34,591 nucleotides of DNA. It comes from Hyphomicrobium sp. GTDB taxonomy: Bacteria; Pseudomonadota; Alphaproteobacteria; Rhizobiales; Hyphomicrobiaceae. The stretch's first letter is position 1. Each line of letters opens with the position of its first letter. The position numbers and the translations under genes are program-made. The notes under the pieces were generated by a model that did not search any database, was not told the DNA's origin, and was given only the letters and a program-made list of their open reading frames with translations. Of this stretch, positions 7,451 to 15,413 are shown one piece after another. The stretch lies in assembly GCA_030609245.1 (NCBI GenBank), contig JAUWCP010000002.1, positions 1 to 34,591 of the forward strand. The letters are read 5' to 3'.

Positions 7451-8728
7451 CTAAGACGTTCGAATTAGTGGCGGCAGCTGAGTAATATGCGCCGGCGCCA
7501 CGAAGTCACGCGGCTCCGCCCGCGCTGTATCATGGTGGATTATTCCAAAGCGATCACCGGCGCCAACGAGAACCAAGTCCGCGGGTTTGGAGCGTGCGCA
7601 GCCTTTCGCGCACCCTGAGATGTGGACACACCGGCAGCCCAGCTCGTTGAGGAGCGGCGCCAGGCGGCGAGCGGCTGCCCTCGTATCAAGCGTCGTTGAG
7701 CGACACGCGGGAGCGCCGGGGCAGGCGTCGATAGCAAGGAGAGGATCAGCCGTATCGATGATAAGCGAATGCGCCTGGGCCGCAGCAAGAAGCGTTTTGG
7801 CGGTCTGCTCATCGGAGACGGTGGCGTAAAAGCAGCGCCACGGAGAAAGACGGAATTGCCTCACGCCGAGCTTGATCGAAAGCGCTGCGAGTGTGCGCAG
7901 CGTCTCAGCTTCAATGCGCCCGAAAGGTGCGGCGATGCCGGCCGCGAAAACAGAGCCATTGTAGTCCAGCGTGCCAAGCCTTGGGCGCGTCTCCCCACCG
8001 AGCGGGATTTGTTCGATGAGCGCAAGTTGTGTTGCGACGGCCGCGTGTATCTGAAGTCGTGCGGTTTCGGGAAGATCGCGCATCCGCGATCGCACGTCCG
8101 AACCGCGTACGTCCAGGAAGGCATGCCCGACACAAACGGCTGCGTCTGCCGCTGTTTGGAGGTCAGCGGCGCCGAGCCAAGTTGTCCCCTCCGGCCCATC
8201 GATTCCGAGCGCGACCTTTGTTTCTTCGTCGACTCGAACGGCCTTGAGGCGAATGTCCGCCCGCTCGTTGTCCAACGAGAGAAGTCCTCTCCCATCGACA
8301 ATGAAACCAAACTTGCCCGGGAGCTGCCACAAGGTCTGATCTTCGACAAGATGGCGCTCAAGCTCCCTCGCGAGGCCGCGAACATCACAAATTTCAGTCG
8401 GGTCGACGCCGGCAAGCGGGTTCACCATGACGTTGCGAACGGCCTCGGCTTCCGAGCTGGGATCGAGCAACCCAAGCATCGAAAGGTCGGACCAAAGCCC
8501 GGCTAGCTTGTCCTGCGTCACGCCGCGGATTTGCACGTTGGCGCGCCGGGTCAGGTCGATTAACCCGTTGCCGAAGCGTTGCGCGATTCCCGCAATCGCG
8601 AGCAGATCATCGGCGGACAGCGTGCCTGCGTGCGCGCGCAGCCGGACAATCAGTCCATCCCCGCTCTCCATCGGCTTCAGCGCCCCTGGGCACCATCCAC
8701 GCACACTCTTGATATTTCTCTCAGTCAT
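7451..8728 (-). CDS. cobG: Precorrin-3B synthase CobG
   Basis: 425 aa from ATG 8728 (MTERNIKSVRGWCPGALKPM). CobG hydroxylates precorrin-3A at C20 with O2 and forms the gamma-lactone, the step that defines the aerobic pathway. It is related to sulfite and nitrite reductases: 'RRANVQIRGV' is the first-half siroheme-reductase-like signature, and the C-terminal 'CPGAPAC...GCAKGCARS' supplies Cys for the [4Fe-4S] cluster. The track start at 8806 would lie inside cobN; at 8728 the cobN TAA and the cobG ATG share one base (TAATG). CobG needs an electron source, which makes the ferredoxin-like DUF1636 gene in the same operon notable. Confidence 0.93.
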   Translation of the reverse strand: MTERNIKSVRGWCPGALKPMESGDGLIVRLRAHAGTLSADDLLAIAGIAQRFGNGLIDLTRRANVQIRGVTQDKLAGLWSDLSMLGLLDPSSEAEAVRNVMVNPLAGVDPTEICDVRGLARELERHLVEDQTLWQLPGKFGFIVDGRGLLSLDNERADIRLKAVRVDEETKVALGIDGPEGTTWLGAADLQTAADAAVCVGHAFLDVRGSDVRSRMRDLPETARLQIHAAVATQLALIEQIPLGGETRPRLGTLDYNGSVFAAGIAAPFGRIEAETLRTLAALSIKLGVRQFRLSPWRCFYATVSDEQTAKTLLAAAQAHSLIIDTADPLLAIDACPGAPACRSTTLDTRAAARRLAPLLNELGCRCVHISGCAKGCARSKPADLVLVGAGDRFGIIHHDTARAEPRDFVAPAHITQLPPLIRTS

Positions 8729-11700
8729 TATTGGGCAGCCGATATGAAGGGAGCGCGGTTGGCGCGGGCAAGCTCGCCGTGCACCGCATTGCGCCGCGGC
8801 GTCCAAAGTCCGCGCGCAATGGCGTCTTCCAATCTTACCGCCATCGCTTGAACCGCCAGCGGGTTGGCCTGTGTCAAGGCGTCCAGAACCGTTTCATCAG
8901 CAATCAGGGCTTCATGAACCGCATCGAACAGGTGGCCAGGAACGGCCGCTGCGGTGGCTGCAAAAGCATATAGGGCATCGACGCCTTGCGCCATTTCTGC
9001 GACGCCGCGGTGGCCGTGGCTCAGCATACCTTTGATCCAGCGCGGATTGGTCAGGCGTCCGCGCACGATGCGGGTAATTTCTTCGGGTACGGTGCGTGCG
9101 ACGGGCGCGTCGGGACGGCTGGTATCGAGGTGATAGAGCGCCGGCGTCTTGCCCAAGAGGTTAGCCGCCGCTGCGAAACCACCGACAAAATCGGCCACGC
9201 CATCGCCGTCCAAGAGGTCGCGCTCTCTGTCATCTTGAGGATGCACCAGTGCATCTGCGCCCGCCACGCGCGCCTTGAATTCATGCGCGGCCGATATGCC
9301 AGACTCATCGCGGCCGTATGCATGAGATGCGGAGCTGAGGTAGGCGGCCCCGAGATCGGCTCGGGTGGCCCAGGTGGAATCGAGGACGACGTCGGTGGTT
9401 CCAGCACCATAGGTTCCCGGCGCGCCGCCAAACGTCCGCGCGAGACTGTCGCCTCTCCGGCGCGCCGCGGCCAAAGGATTCCACGCGTCGTCCTCATCGC
9501 GCTCGGCGACCAGCCTCACGGCCACGTCGAAGAGTGCGATCTGCGCAGGGAAAATGTCGCGGAAAAGTCCCGAGATCCTCAGCGTCACGTCGATGCGCGG
9601 TTGATCGAGTTTGGCAAGCGGTAGCACCTCGACGCCGGTGACGCGATTAGTGGACATGTCCCATATGGGTCTCACGCCGAGATAGGCGAATGCCTGTGCA
9701 AGATCATCGCCGCCTGTTCGCAGCGAGGCAGACGCCCAAAGATCGAGGACGAGCGCCTGGGGATGCTCGCCGTACTCCTGAAGGTGGCGCCGCACGACCT
9801 CTGCGGCCGCGCGGGCGCCGATGGTTGCGGCCGTGCGTGTCGGTATCGCGCGCGGATCAATGGTCGTCAGATTGCGCCCCGTCGGCAAAACGTCGAGGCG
9901 GCCCCGCGTCGGCGCACCGGCTGGCCCGGGCGCCACGCGGCGCCCATCGAGGGCGGCGAGCAAAGCGGCGCTCTCTCGCGTCGCACAATCAACGAGTAGC
10001 TCTTCGATCTGCACCGCTGACGGGGGCGCGGGCGATCCGTTCAAGCTCCGCATCGTGGCTTCACAAAGCGCCGCACGGCTCTCCGCATCAGGCGCACGTC
10101 CGAACACGTGGAGGCGGTCTCGAATGGCGAGGTCCTTGATGTCACAGAGCTGCGCATCGAGCTTTGCGACGGCGTCTCGCGGTGTGTCGCTTTTGGTAAC
10201 GCCGCAATCATGCGCAAGGCCGGAGCGCCACGCTCGCTCCAGGATCTCAGCTTCGAGTAGTGTGATGCGCCTGCGATCAACGCCGTCGGCCTCGGCGTAC
10301 TCCTCAATTAACCCCTCAAGTTCAGCCATGGGCCCGTGAAGGCCGGCCTCGCACAATGGGGGCGTCAGGTGACCTATGGTGACCGCCGAGATGCGCCGCT
10401 TGGCCTGCACGGCTTCGCCGGGATTGTTGACGATGAAGGGGTAAACCGTCGGAGTGGGACCGAGTAGGGCTTCGGGAAAGCACTCTTGTGACAGTGCCAG
10501 GGCCTTCCCGGGAAGCCACTCGAGCGTGCCGTGCGTGCCGACATGAACGAGCGCGTCGATCTTTTCAGCCTGACGCAGGGACACGTAAAGAGCCGCGTAG
10601 CTGTGCCGCGGCGGGCACGAGGTATCGTGGTAACCCTGCTTACGGTCGCCACGCGCGCCGCGATCGGGTTGCAGAAGGATAGAGATGTTACCCGCTCTCA
10701 GGCACGGGAAACGAAAGTGTCCATCGACGACCGCAGGGTCTGCCTCAGGAGCGCCCCAAGCAGTCTCGATTTCTTGCCCGACACGTGCGGGAAGTGCTGC
10801 GAGCCATACGCGATAGTCTGCGAGTGAGACGGAGAGAACATCGCTCGCCGCCCGATCCGTGAGACGAGCGATGATTTCCTTTGCGGGCCACGTGATCCCG
10901 CCTGTTTCGTAACCGGCGCTGGCGAGTAGGCTCACGATCTCGCGCACGCTTTCCGGTGTATCGAGCCCGCAGGCATATCCCGTGCGCCCACCGCGCGCGG
11001 GATAGTCCGAGATGATGAGCGCCACGTGGCGCTCCTCGCGCGGTTTACGGCCGAGCCGCGCCCATGCGCTGGCAAGCCTTGCAACGAACGATACCCGATC
11101 TTCTGCGCTCTCGTGGATGACTGTCGAATATTGCAGGGCGGGATCGGCCTCAGTCTCGGCCTTAAAGGAGATCGCGCGCGTGAATATGCGGCCATCGAGC
11201 TCCGGCAGCACGACATTCATTGCCAAATCACTTGGCGACAGCCCCCGGGGTGAGGAGAGCCACGCCTCCTGCGGACAGCCGGCCAGAGCAACCTGCAGCA
11301 CCGCACAGTCGGCGCCATCGAGCACGGTTGTGTCGTCGTCGCGCAATGCGGAAAAGGCGGTAGCGTTGAGGATGACCGATGGCCTGGCGCGCGCAATGAG
11401 GTTGGCAACAGGCATACTGGCGGCGGGGTCCTTTAGGCTCGTGACGGCGACCGCAATCGGCGCGATCCCCTCGCTCTCGAGCGCCCGCATCAGTGCGAGG
11501 ATGGGCCCGGTGTCGGCCGCGAGCAAGCTTGCGCGATAGAAAACGATGAGCGCCTTGGGGCGAGCTGAGGCATCGGCGGAAAGGTCATCGAGGGTGCACG
11601 TCGATCCATCTCGGCAAAAGCCGATCGCCGCGCCGAGGCGCGAAGGTTCGCCGATGGGTGAGTCGGCCCCGAGCAGGTTCGCCGCGAGGCGAAGCGCGTT

Positions 11701-12153
11701 ACCAACGTTCTCGGGGCCGCCGTCACGAAAGTACCGGTCGAACGATTCAACGATGGGCCCGGGCGCCGTCGAGAGCGCTTCCAGCCTTGGGTCGGGCCGA
11801 TCGTCGCCCGGAAGAGCCACAAGAAGGATGCCTTTTTGCTTGCACATCTCCGCCAAGCGCTCAAAGCCGTAGCGCCAATAATCGAGGCCGCCGAGGCTGC
11901 GCACGATGACGAGGCGGGCTTGTGCGATAACACTTTCGACATAGAGGTCGACCGACATGGGATGACGAAGCTTCTTGAGGCTCGCGAGCCTTAAGCTTGG
12001 AAGCGCTTCTCGGTCTTGCGTCCAACATGCCGCGAGCGCGGAAAGGTCGCTGTCGCTAAAGGACAGCACGATGACGTCGGCAGGCGTTTGCGCAAGATCG
12101 ACGGCTGCTTCGATCTCGTCCAGTGTTCCGACTTCGGTTGCAAGCAAGTGCAT
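8728..12153 (-). CDS. cobN: Cobaltochelatase large subunit CobN
   Basis: 1141 aa, one intact frame. CobN is the large, corrin-binding subunit of the ATP-dependent aerobic cobaltochelatase, which works with AAA subunits CobS and CobT; it resembles magnesium chelatase BchH. Segments such as 'HVGTHGTLEWLPGKALALS', 'IVNNPGEAVQAKRR' and 'HYHDTSCPPRHSYAALY'-like sequence are conserved in the family. From memory the P. denitrificans protein is longer (about 1275 aa); here the N-terminal region seems compact and no frameshift is seen. The start follows the cobW stop by eight bases and the stop shares a base with cobG. CobS and CobT are not in this window. Confidence 0.95.
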   Translation of the reverse strand: MHLLATEVGTLDEIEAAVDLAQTPADVIVLSFSDSDLSALAACWTQDREALPSLRLASLKKLRHPMSVDLYVESVIAQARLVIVRSLGGLDYWRYGFERLAEMCKQKGILLVALPGDDRPDPRLEALSTAPGPIVESFDRYFRDGGPENVGNALRLAANLLGADSPIGEPSRLGAAIGFCRDGSTCTLDDLSADASARPKALIVFYRASLLAADTGPILALMRALESEGIAPIAVAVTSLKDPAASMPVANLIARARPSVILNATAFSALRDDDTTVLDGADCAVLQVALAGCPQEAWLSSPRGLSPSDLAMNVVLPELDGRIFTRAISFKAETEADPALQYSTVIHESAEDRVSFVARLASAWARLGRKPREERHVALIISDYPARGGRTGYACGLDTPESVREIVSLLASAGYETGGITWPAKEIIARLTDRAASDVLSVSLADYRVWLAALPARVGQEIETAWGAPEADPAVVDGHFRFPCLRAGNISILLQPDRGARGDRKQGYHDTSCPPRHSYAALYVSLRQAEKIDALVHVGTHGTLEWLPGKALALSQECFPEALLGPTPTVYPFIVNNPGEAVQAKRRISAVTIGHLTPPLCEAGLHGPMAELEGLIEEYAEADGVDRRRITLLEAEILERAWRSGLAHDCGVTKSDTPRDAVAKLDAQLCDIKDLAIRDRLHVFGRAPDAESRAALCEATMRSLNGSPAPPSAVQIEELLVDCATRESAALLAALDGRRVAPGPAGAPTRGRLDVLPTGRNLTTIDPRAIPTRTAATIGARAAAEVVRRHLQEYGEHPQALVLDLWASASLRTGGDDLAQAFAYLGVRPIWDMSTNRVTGVEVLPLAKLDQPRIDVTLRISGLFRDIFPAQIALFDVAVRLVAERDEDDAWNPLAAARRRGDSLARTFGGAPGTYGAGTTDVVLDSTWATRADLGAAYLSSASHAYGRDESGISAAHEFKARVAGADALVHPQDDRERDLLDGDGVADFVGGFAAAANLLGKTPALYHLDTSRPDAPVARTVPEEITRIVRGRLTNPRWIKGMLSHGHRGVAEMAQGVDALYAFAATAAAVPGHLFDAVHEALIADETVLDALTQANPLAVQAMAVRLEDAIARGLWTPRRNAVHGELARANRAPFISAAQ

Positions 12154-12161
12154 GCGCTTTA

Positions 12162-13199
12162 CTAGTCACCTGCGATGGAGCGCGAGATAGTCTCGCGATC
12201 GAGGCCCTTCTGGCCAATGACGACGAGGCGTCCGTTCCGTGGCTCATCGGGACGCCAAGAACGGTCGAATTGATGCTGGAGGCGCGCGCCCACTCCTTGG
12301 ATCAGCAGGCGCATTGGCTTGCCCTTGATGTCGGCAAATCCTTTGACCCGCAAAATGTCGTGCGCCTTCGCGGCGCGGGCGATGCGGTCGATAATGTCGT
12401 CGGGACTTTCCACGGAAGGAATCTCGACAATGAAGGTCTCGAAATCGTCGTGGTCGTGCTCAGCCTCATTATCGTGATGCGAGGGCCGAGCGGCCAGATC
12501 TGTTTCTGCGGCAGCGCCAATGCCGAGCAGAATCGTCGGATCCAAGCGTCCGCCTTGTGTTTGGATGACCTTGACCGCGCGTGGGATCGCCTCCTTGATC
12601 TCACCGCTTACGCGTTCGCGTTCGCCCGCGCTCATAATGTCGGTCTTGTTGAGAATAATGAGGTCGGCGCACAGAAGTTGATCTTCGTAAACCTCTTCGA
12701 GCGGGTTGTCGTGGTCTAGGGATTGATCCTCGGCTCGCTGACGGGCGAGAGCGTTTGGGTCATCGACAAAGCGTCCGGCGGCGACAGCCGCGCCGTCAAC
12801 GACGGCGATGACACCGTCGACTGTGACGCGCGAAGCGATTGCCGGCCAATTGAAGGCCTGAATAAGCGGTTTGGGCAGAGCAAGGCCAGACGTCTCGATG
12901 AGGATGTGTTCAGGCGGTGAGTCGAGTGCCAGTAGTGCTTCGAGGGCGGGAACAAAGTCCTCGGCGACGGTGCAGCAGATGCAGCCGTTGGACAATTCGA
13001 CAATGCGCTCGCCAGTGCAACTCTCAACGCCACAGCCTTTCAGGATTTCTCCGTCGATACCCACGTCGCCAAACTCGTTGACGATGACCGCGAGGCGGCG
13101 GTCGCCGGCATTTTCTAGAACGTGCCGCACGAGCGTCGTTTTTCCCGCACCCAGAAAGCCTGTAACTATGCTGCAGGGGACTTTGGCGAGCGTGGTCAT
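12162..13199 (-). CDS. cobW: CobW-type G3E GTPase, cobalt metallochaperone candidate
   Basis: 345 aa. CobW is a COG0523 G3E-family GTPase thought to deliver cobalt to the CobNST chelatase. Visible motifs: Walker A 'GFLGAGKT' (14-21), the metal-site 'GCICC' (C-x-C-C, 72-76), 'ILNKTD' for guanine recognition, and a His/Asp-rich loop 'SHHDNEAEHDHDD' around 238-252 before the CobW C-terminal domain. The gene overlaps the DUF1636 gene by four bases (ATGA) and precedes cobN, matching the expected partner. Zinc-handling COG0523 paralogs share the motif, but the location favours cobalt. Confidence 0.95.
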   Translation of the reverse strand: MTTLAKVPCSIVTGFLGAGKTTLVRHVLENAGDRRLAVIVNEFGDVGIDGEILKGCGVESCTGERIVELSNGCICCTVAEDFVPALEALLALDSPPEHILIETSGLALPKPLIQAFNWPAIASRVTVDGVIAVVDGAAVAAGRFVDDPNALARQRAEDQSLDHDNPLEEVYEDQLLCADLIILNKTDIMSAGERERVSGEIKEAIPRAVKVIQTQGGRLDPTILLGIGAAAETDLAARPSHHDNEAEHDHDDFETFIVEIPSVESPDDIIDRIARAAKAHDILRVKGFADIKGKPMRLLIQGVGARLQHQFDRSWRPDEPRNGRLVVIGQKGLDRETISRSIAGD

Positions 13200-13597
13200 G
13201 CGGTCTCCGTTTCCGGTTGCGTAAAGCCCCGCGGCGGTAGCCGCGCGACAACACCCTTGCGAAAGGTCGGCGGGCGTTCCTTCCAGGGGACGATTCCGTC
13301 CTCGGAGCGCTGATAGGCGAGAGCCGCCTCCACGACCTCGTCAGCGTGCTGCGCGGGGTCGAGGTCGCCAATGATGTAGACCCACTTTTCTTGGGCCGTG
13401 ACGGCGACCGTGCAGGGTCGCTTGCACACCGCCAAGCATTCAACAGGCGTGACTGTGACATCCTCGGCGCCCGCATCCTTCAGACGCGACCTTAGCGCAG
13501 GTACCAGCTCCGCACCCGGCAGGTCGTATGACTCGTCGTCATTCAGGCTGCGCCGGCACGAGACGCATACGAAAATCGTGACACTAAATCCCGTCAT
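13196..13597 (-). CDS. DUF1636 small Cys-rich protein, thioredoxin-like ferredoxin candidate
   Basis: 133 aa, recognised as DUF1636 from the pattern 'CVSCR' near the N-terminus and 'CLAVCKRPC' in the middle. Five cysteines (11, 14, 54, 58, 62) are arranged like a thioredoxin-fold [2Fe-2S] ferredoxin, where C-x(n)-C plus C-x3-C hold the cluster; the sheet-forming 'WVYIIGDLD' fits that fold. It sits between cbtA and cobW inside the riboswitch operon, overlapping cobW by four bases, so a role in cobalamin synthesis or cobalt handling is likely. Possible jobs are electron donor to CobG, reduction of Co(II), or cobalt transfer; none is shown by sequence alone. Confidence 0.85.
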   Translation of the reverse strand: MTGFSVTIFVCVSCRRSLNDDESYDLPGAELVPALRSRLKDAGAEDVTVTPVECLAVCKRPCTVAVTAQEKWVYIIGDLDPAQHADEVVEAALAYQRSEDGIVPWKERPPTFRKGVVARLPPRGFTQPETETA

Positions 13598-13624
13598 GGG
13601 CGCCTCGCGTCCAAACTGTCGGCG

Positions 13625-14407
13625 CTAGGCGGCTGGGCGAGCGTTGAGATAGCCCAGCTTGTGCCAAAGAAAGCCAACGAAAAAGCCGGTCAGGATCCAA
13701 AGCGTTGCTTGGACAGCGAGCGAGGTTGCCGCGAATTGCGCCGCCAATTCCGCGGGAACCCCACTCTCATGCGACTCTGCGAGATGCGGAGCGCCCCAAA
13801 TATGGGGTGCGAGCACAATCGGTACCGCAAGCAGTCGCAGCCAGTTGTTGTCCGAGCGCAGGAAAAGCCACAAGGCCACGGCAGTACACAAAACAGTGGC
13901 AAGCCACCATTCTTGACGCCCGGGGAGGCCGGCGGCCGCCATGCCTGGCAATTCGGGTGAGAGGCCGACAGCAGGAGCAAGGCCCGCCGCTACGAAGCCT
14001 GCGGCCGCCCAAACCATAGCGCGCTGCTCATTGATCACGTCGCCAGAAAACAGCATGCCGGCGAGAATGATCAGCGCAAAGCCGATAGCAGTGGCAATCG
14101 TTGCGACGCTCGTGAAGACAGTGCGCTCCATTCCATCCTGCGGGGCCCACTCTTCCTTGTTCGACGGAGCGGAATCCTCTTCGCTACGTGCATCACCGTG
14201 TACGAGGATGAGGTGCGGTTGGGCTGGGGCGAAGATACGATCGGCGCCAGCATCAAAAGCAGCGCTGTCCGCCTTTGCCTCCTCAGCGTTCTCGAACACT
14301 TCAGCTGCGAGAATTATGGGCGTGGTGGTGAAGGATTGCAGGGCTGATACCGCGAGCCCAGCACAAAGCCCGGCCAACAGGCCGACGGCCAAAACGCGGG
14401 TGATCAT
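13625..14407 (-). CDS. cbtA: CbtA cobalt transporter subunit
   Basis: 260 aa with about six predicted membrane helices (roughly 4-25, 99-120, 131-150, 167-184, 189-206, 229-249). The first helix 'LLAGLCAGLAVSALQSF', the loop 'EEWAPQDGMERT' and 'PHIWGAPH' between late helices are CbtA signatures. CbtAB is a proposed B12-regulated cobalt uptake system. The first periplasmic loop has few His (H65, H70) where many homologues, as I recall them, are His-rich. The gene follows cbtB by ten bases and lies directly behind the B12 riboswitch, which supports cobalt import as the function. Confidence 0.9.
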   Translation of the reverse strand: MITRVLAVGLLAGLCAGLAVSALQSFTTTPIILAAEVFENAEEAKADSAAFDAGADRIFAPAQPHLILVHGDARSEEDSAPSNKEEWAPQDGMERTVFTSVATIATAIGFALIILAGMLFSGDVINEQRAMVWAAAGFVAAGLAPAVGLSPELPGMAAAGLPGRQEWWLATVLCTAVALWLFLRSDNNWLRLLAVPIVLAPHIWGAPHLAESHESGVPAELAAQFAATSLAVQATLWILTGFFVGFLWHKLGYLNARPAA

Positions 14408-14417
14408 GATCTATCCC

Positions 14418-14603
14418 TCAGTGGCAGGGAAAGCTGAGCGCGTGGCGCGTGTCATGCGCCGCGTTGTGGATTGTGGTCGGGTGCGCAAAACCCGTCGTAA
14501 AGACGAGCCCAACCCCAAAAACGAATGCGACGGTCGCGGCAATGAGCGCGCCGGACCGTTCGCTGCCACTGACGACAGGTATCGTATCAACTTGAGTGTT
14601 CAA
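14418..14603 (-). CDS. cbtB: CbtB cobalt transporter small subunit
   Basis: 61 aa: a short N-terminus, one membrane helix (about 18-38) and a His-rich tail with H41, H46, H50, H54 and H61, typical of CbtB. The start is TTG at 14603: an in-frame TAA lies immediately upstream, so no longer form is possible, and GAGGAGG sits at good spacing. It is the first gene after the cobalamin riboswitch and is followed by cbtA. Together they probably import cobalt when B12 is low. A rare TTG start may lower translation or make it depend on leader folding. Confidence 0.9.
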   Translation of the reverse strand: MNTQVDTIPVVSGSERSGALIAATVAFVFGVGLVFTTGFAHPTTIHNAAHDTRHALSFPCH

Positions 14604-14635
14604 TTAAGCCTCCTCGGCCACCCCTCCGGGGCCAT
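14604..14635 (-). promoter_or_regulatory. Leader hairpin and Shine-Dalgarno region of cbtB
   Basis: Between riboswitch and cbtB the RNA reads GGCCCC-GGAGG-GGGTGGCC-like sequence, able to form a GC stem with a purine-rich loop, followed at once by GAGGAGG and the TTG start. The stem is not followed by U's. An ATG at 14635 opens an 11-codon frame whose TGA overlaps the TTG start (TTGA). This is a plausible translational expression platform; the pairing was worked out by eye. Confidence 0.45.
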
Positions 14636-14649
14636 GTGAGCTGCTACGA

Positions 14650-14812
14650 CGACGGCAGGTCTCCTGACTCTCGGTTCACCGCCTCAGGCCACCTTCCCGG
14701 ATACCCAGTGGTACTTTGGCCTTCGGCTCGCCGACTACAGTTGCGGGGGCAGTTGCGGATTGGGGCTCCAAGGCCTACCGCATTCCCTTTCAATCCCCTT
14801 GCGGGGAACCGT
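14650..14812 (-). ncRNA. Cobalamin (B12) riboswitch
   Basis: On the minus strand the leader contains the conserved blocks in order: GGTTCCCC, AAAGGGAA, CCCCCGCAACTGTAG, ACCACTG (a variant of GCCACTG), GGGAAGG, and the B12 box AGTCAGGAGACCTGCC (14654-14669). The spacing fits an AdoCbl riboswitch. It lies between a sigma70-like promoter and cbtB and so should turn down the whole cbtB-to-bluB operon when cobalamin is plentiful. No U-run follows it, so control is more likely at translation of cbtB than by intrinsic termination; Rho-dependent termination after blocked translation is also possible. Confidence 0.95.
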
Positions 14813-14827
14813 CCAGGGCTTGATAAA
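14799..14827 (+). promoter_or_regulatory. Possible plus-strand promoter for cobU
   Basis: TTGCGG (14799-14804), 17 bases, then GATAAA (14822-14827) could drive cobU, whose ATG is 38 bases further on. The -10 overlaps the -10 of the opposing riboswitch promoter. The match is weak; it is listed because only about 50 bases separate the two divergent units. Confidence 0.3.
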
Positions 14828-14849
14828 GGTTCAGTCCAAGGTTCGTCAA
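14821..14849 (-). promoter_or_regulatory. Sigma70-like promoter for the riboswitch operon
   Basis: On the minus strand TTGACG (14849-14844) is followed after 17 bases by TTATCA (14826-14821). This would start the transcript near 14814, right at the 5' end of the riboswitch aptamer. Match to -35 is five of six and spacing is ideal; the -10 is weaker. Confidence 0.6.
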
Positions 14850-14864
14850 ACGAAATTGCAGCTC

Positions 14865-15389
14865 ATGTCCGCAGGCCACCTGCCCCGATTGACCCTTGTT
14901 CTCGGCGGTGCGCGGTCGGGCAAGAGTCGGTATGCTGAAGAGATCCTGACAAAAGCTCCTGATCCATGGATCTATCTCGCGACCGCCCAGGCCTTGGACA
15001 GCGAAATGGAGGCGCGCGTTGCCGATCACAAGAAACGGCGGGGGGAGCAATGGCGAACGGTCGAGACTCCGCTCGACCTGCCTGAAGCGATCGTAAAACA
15101 TGGCGCAGGTGCGCAACCTCTTCTGATCGATTGTTTAACGTTGTGGCTGAGCAACGTTTTACTCGCGACGAGGGATATCGCTGCGGAAAGCGATCGCCTG
15201 GTTGCCGCCCTTGGCGAGGTCGATGGGCCGATTGTTGTTGTTTCGAATGAGGTCGGTTGGGGTATTGTGTCCGATAACAAACTCGCACGTGCATTTCGCG
15301 ACGCCCAGGGTCAGCTCAACCAGCGCGTCGCCGCAATTGCCGACCATGTCGTCTTGGTGGCCGCGGGTATTCCTCTGACGCTGAAATAG
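14865..15389 (+). CDS. cobU: Bifunctional adenosylcobinamide kinase / guanylyltransferase CobU (CobP)
   Basis: 174 aa from ATG 14865 (MSAGHLPRLTLVLGG). It phosphorylates adenosylcobinamide and then transfers GMP to give AdoCbi-GDP. The P-loop 'GGARSGKS' (14-21), 'VADHKKRRGEQW' with the His region used for the GMP-enzyme intermediate, 'DCLTLWLSN' and 'VSNEVGWGIV' are CobU signatures. The track start at 14760 runs back through the riboswitch region and is rejected. It is the first gene of the plus-strand unit cobU-cobO-cobQ and is divergent from the cbtB operon. Called cobP in the P. denitrificans naming. Confidence 0.95.
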   Translation: MSAGHLPRLTLVLGGARSGKSRYAEEILTKAPDPWIYLATAQALDSEMEARVADHKKRRGEQWRTVETPLDLPEAIVKHGAGAQPLLIDCLTLWLSNVLLATRDIAAESDRLVAALGEVDGPIVVVSNEVGWGIVSDNKLARAFRDAQGQLNQRVAAIADHVVLVAAGIPLTLK

Positions 15390-15413
15390 CAATTTGTAAT
15401 GAGGCACAAGGTA

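Noticed and set aside
9500-11900. Many 60-175 aa ORFs inside cobN
   Set aside because: They are shadows of the cobN frame, which is continuous and carries all family motifs.
14565-14571. GCCACTG-like sequence in cbtB resembling a riboswitch block
   Set aside because: It lies within the cbtB coding sequence and on its own without the other conserved blocks; chance match.
14636-14938. Plus-strand ORF of 100 aa across the riboswitch
   Set aside because: It overlaps the conserved aptamer in antisense and the start of cobU in another frame; a shadow.
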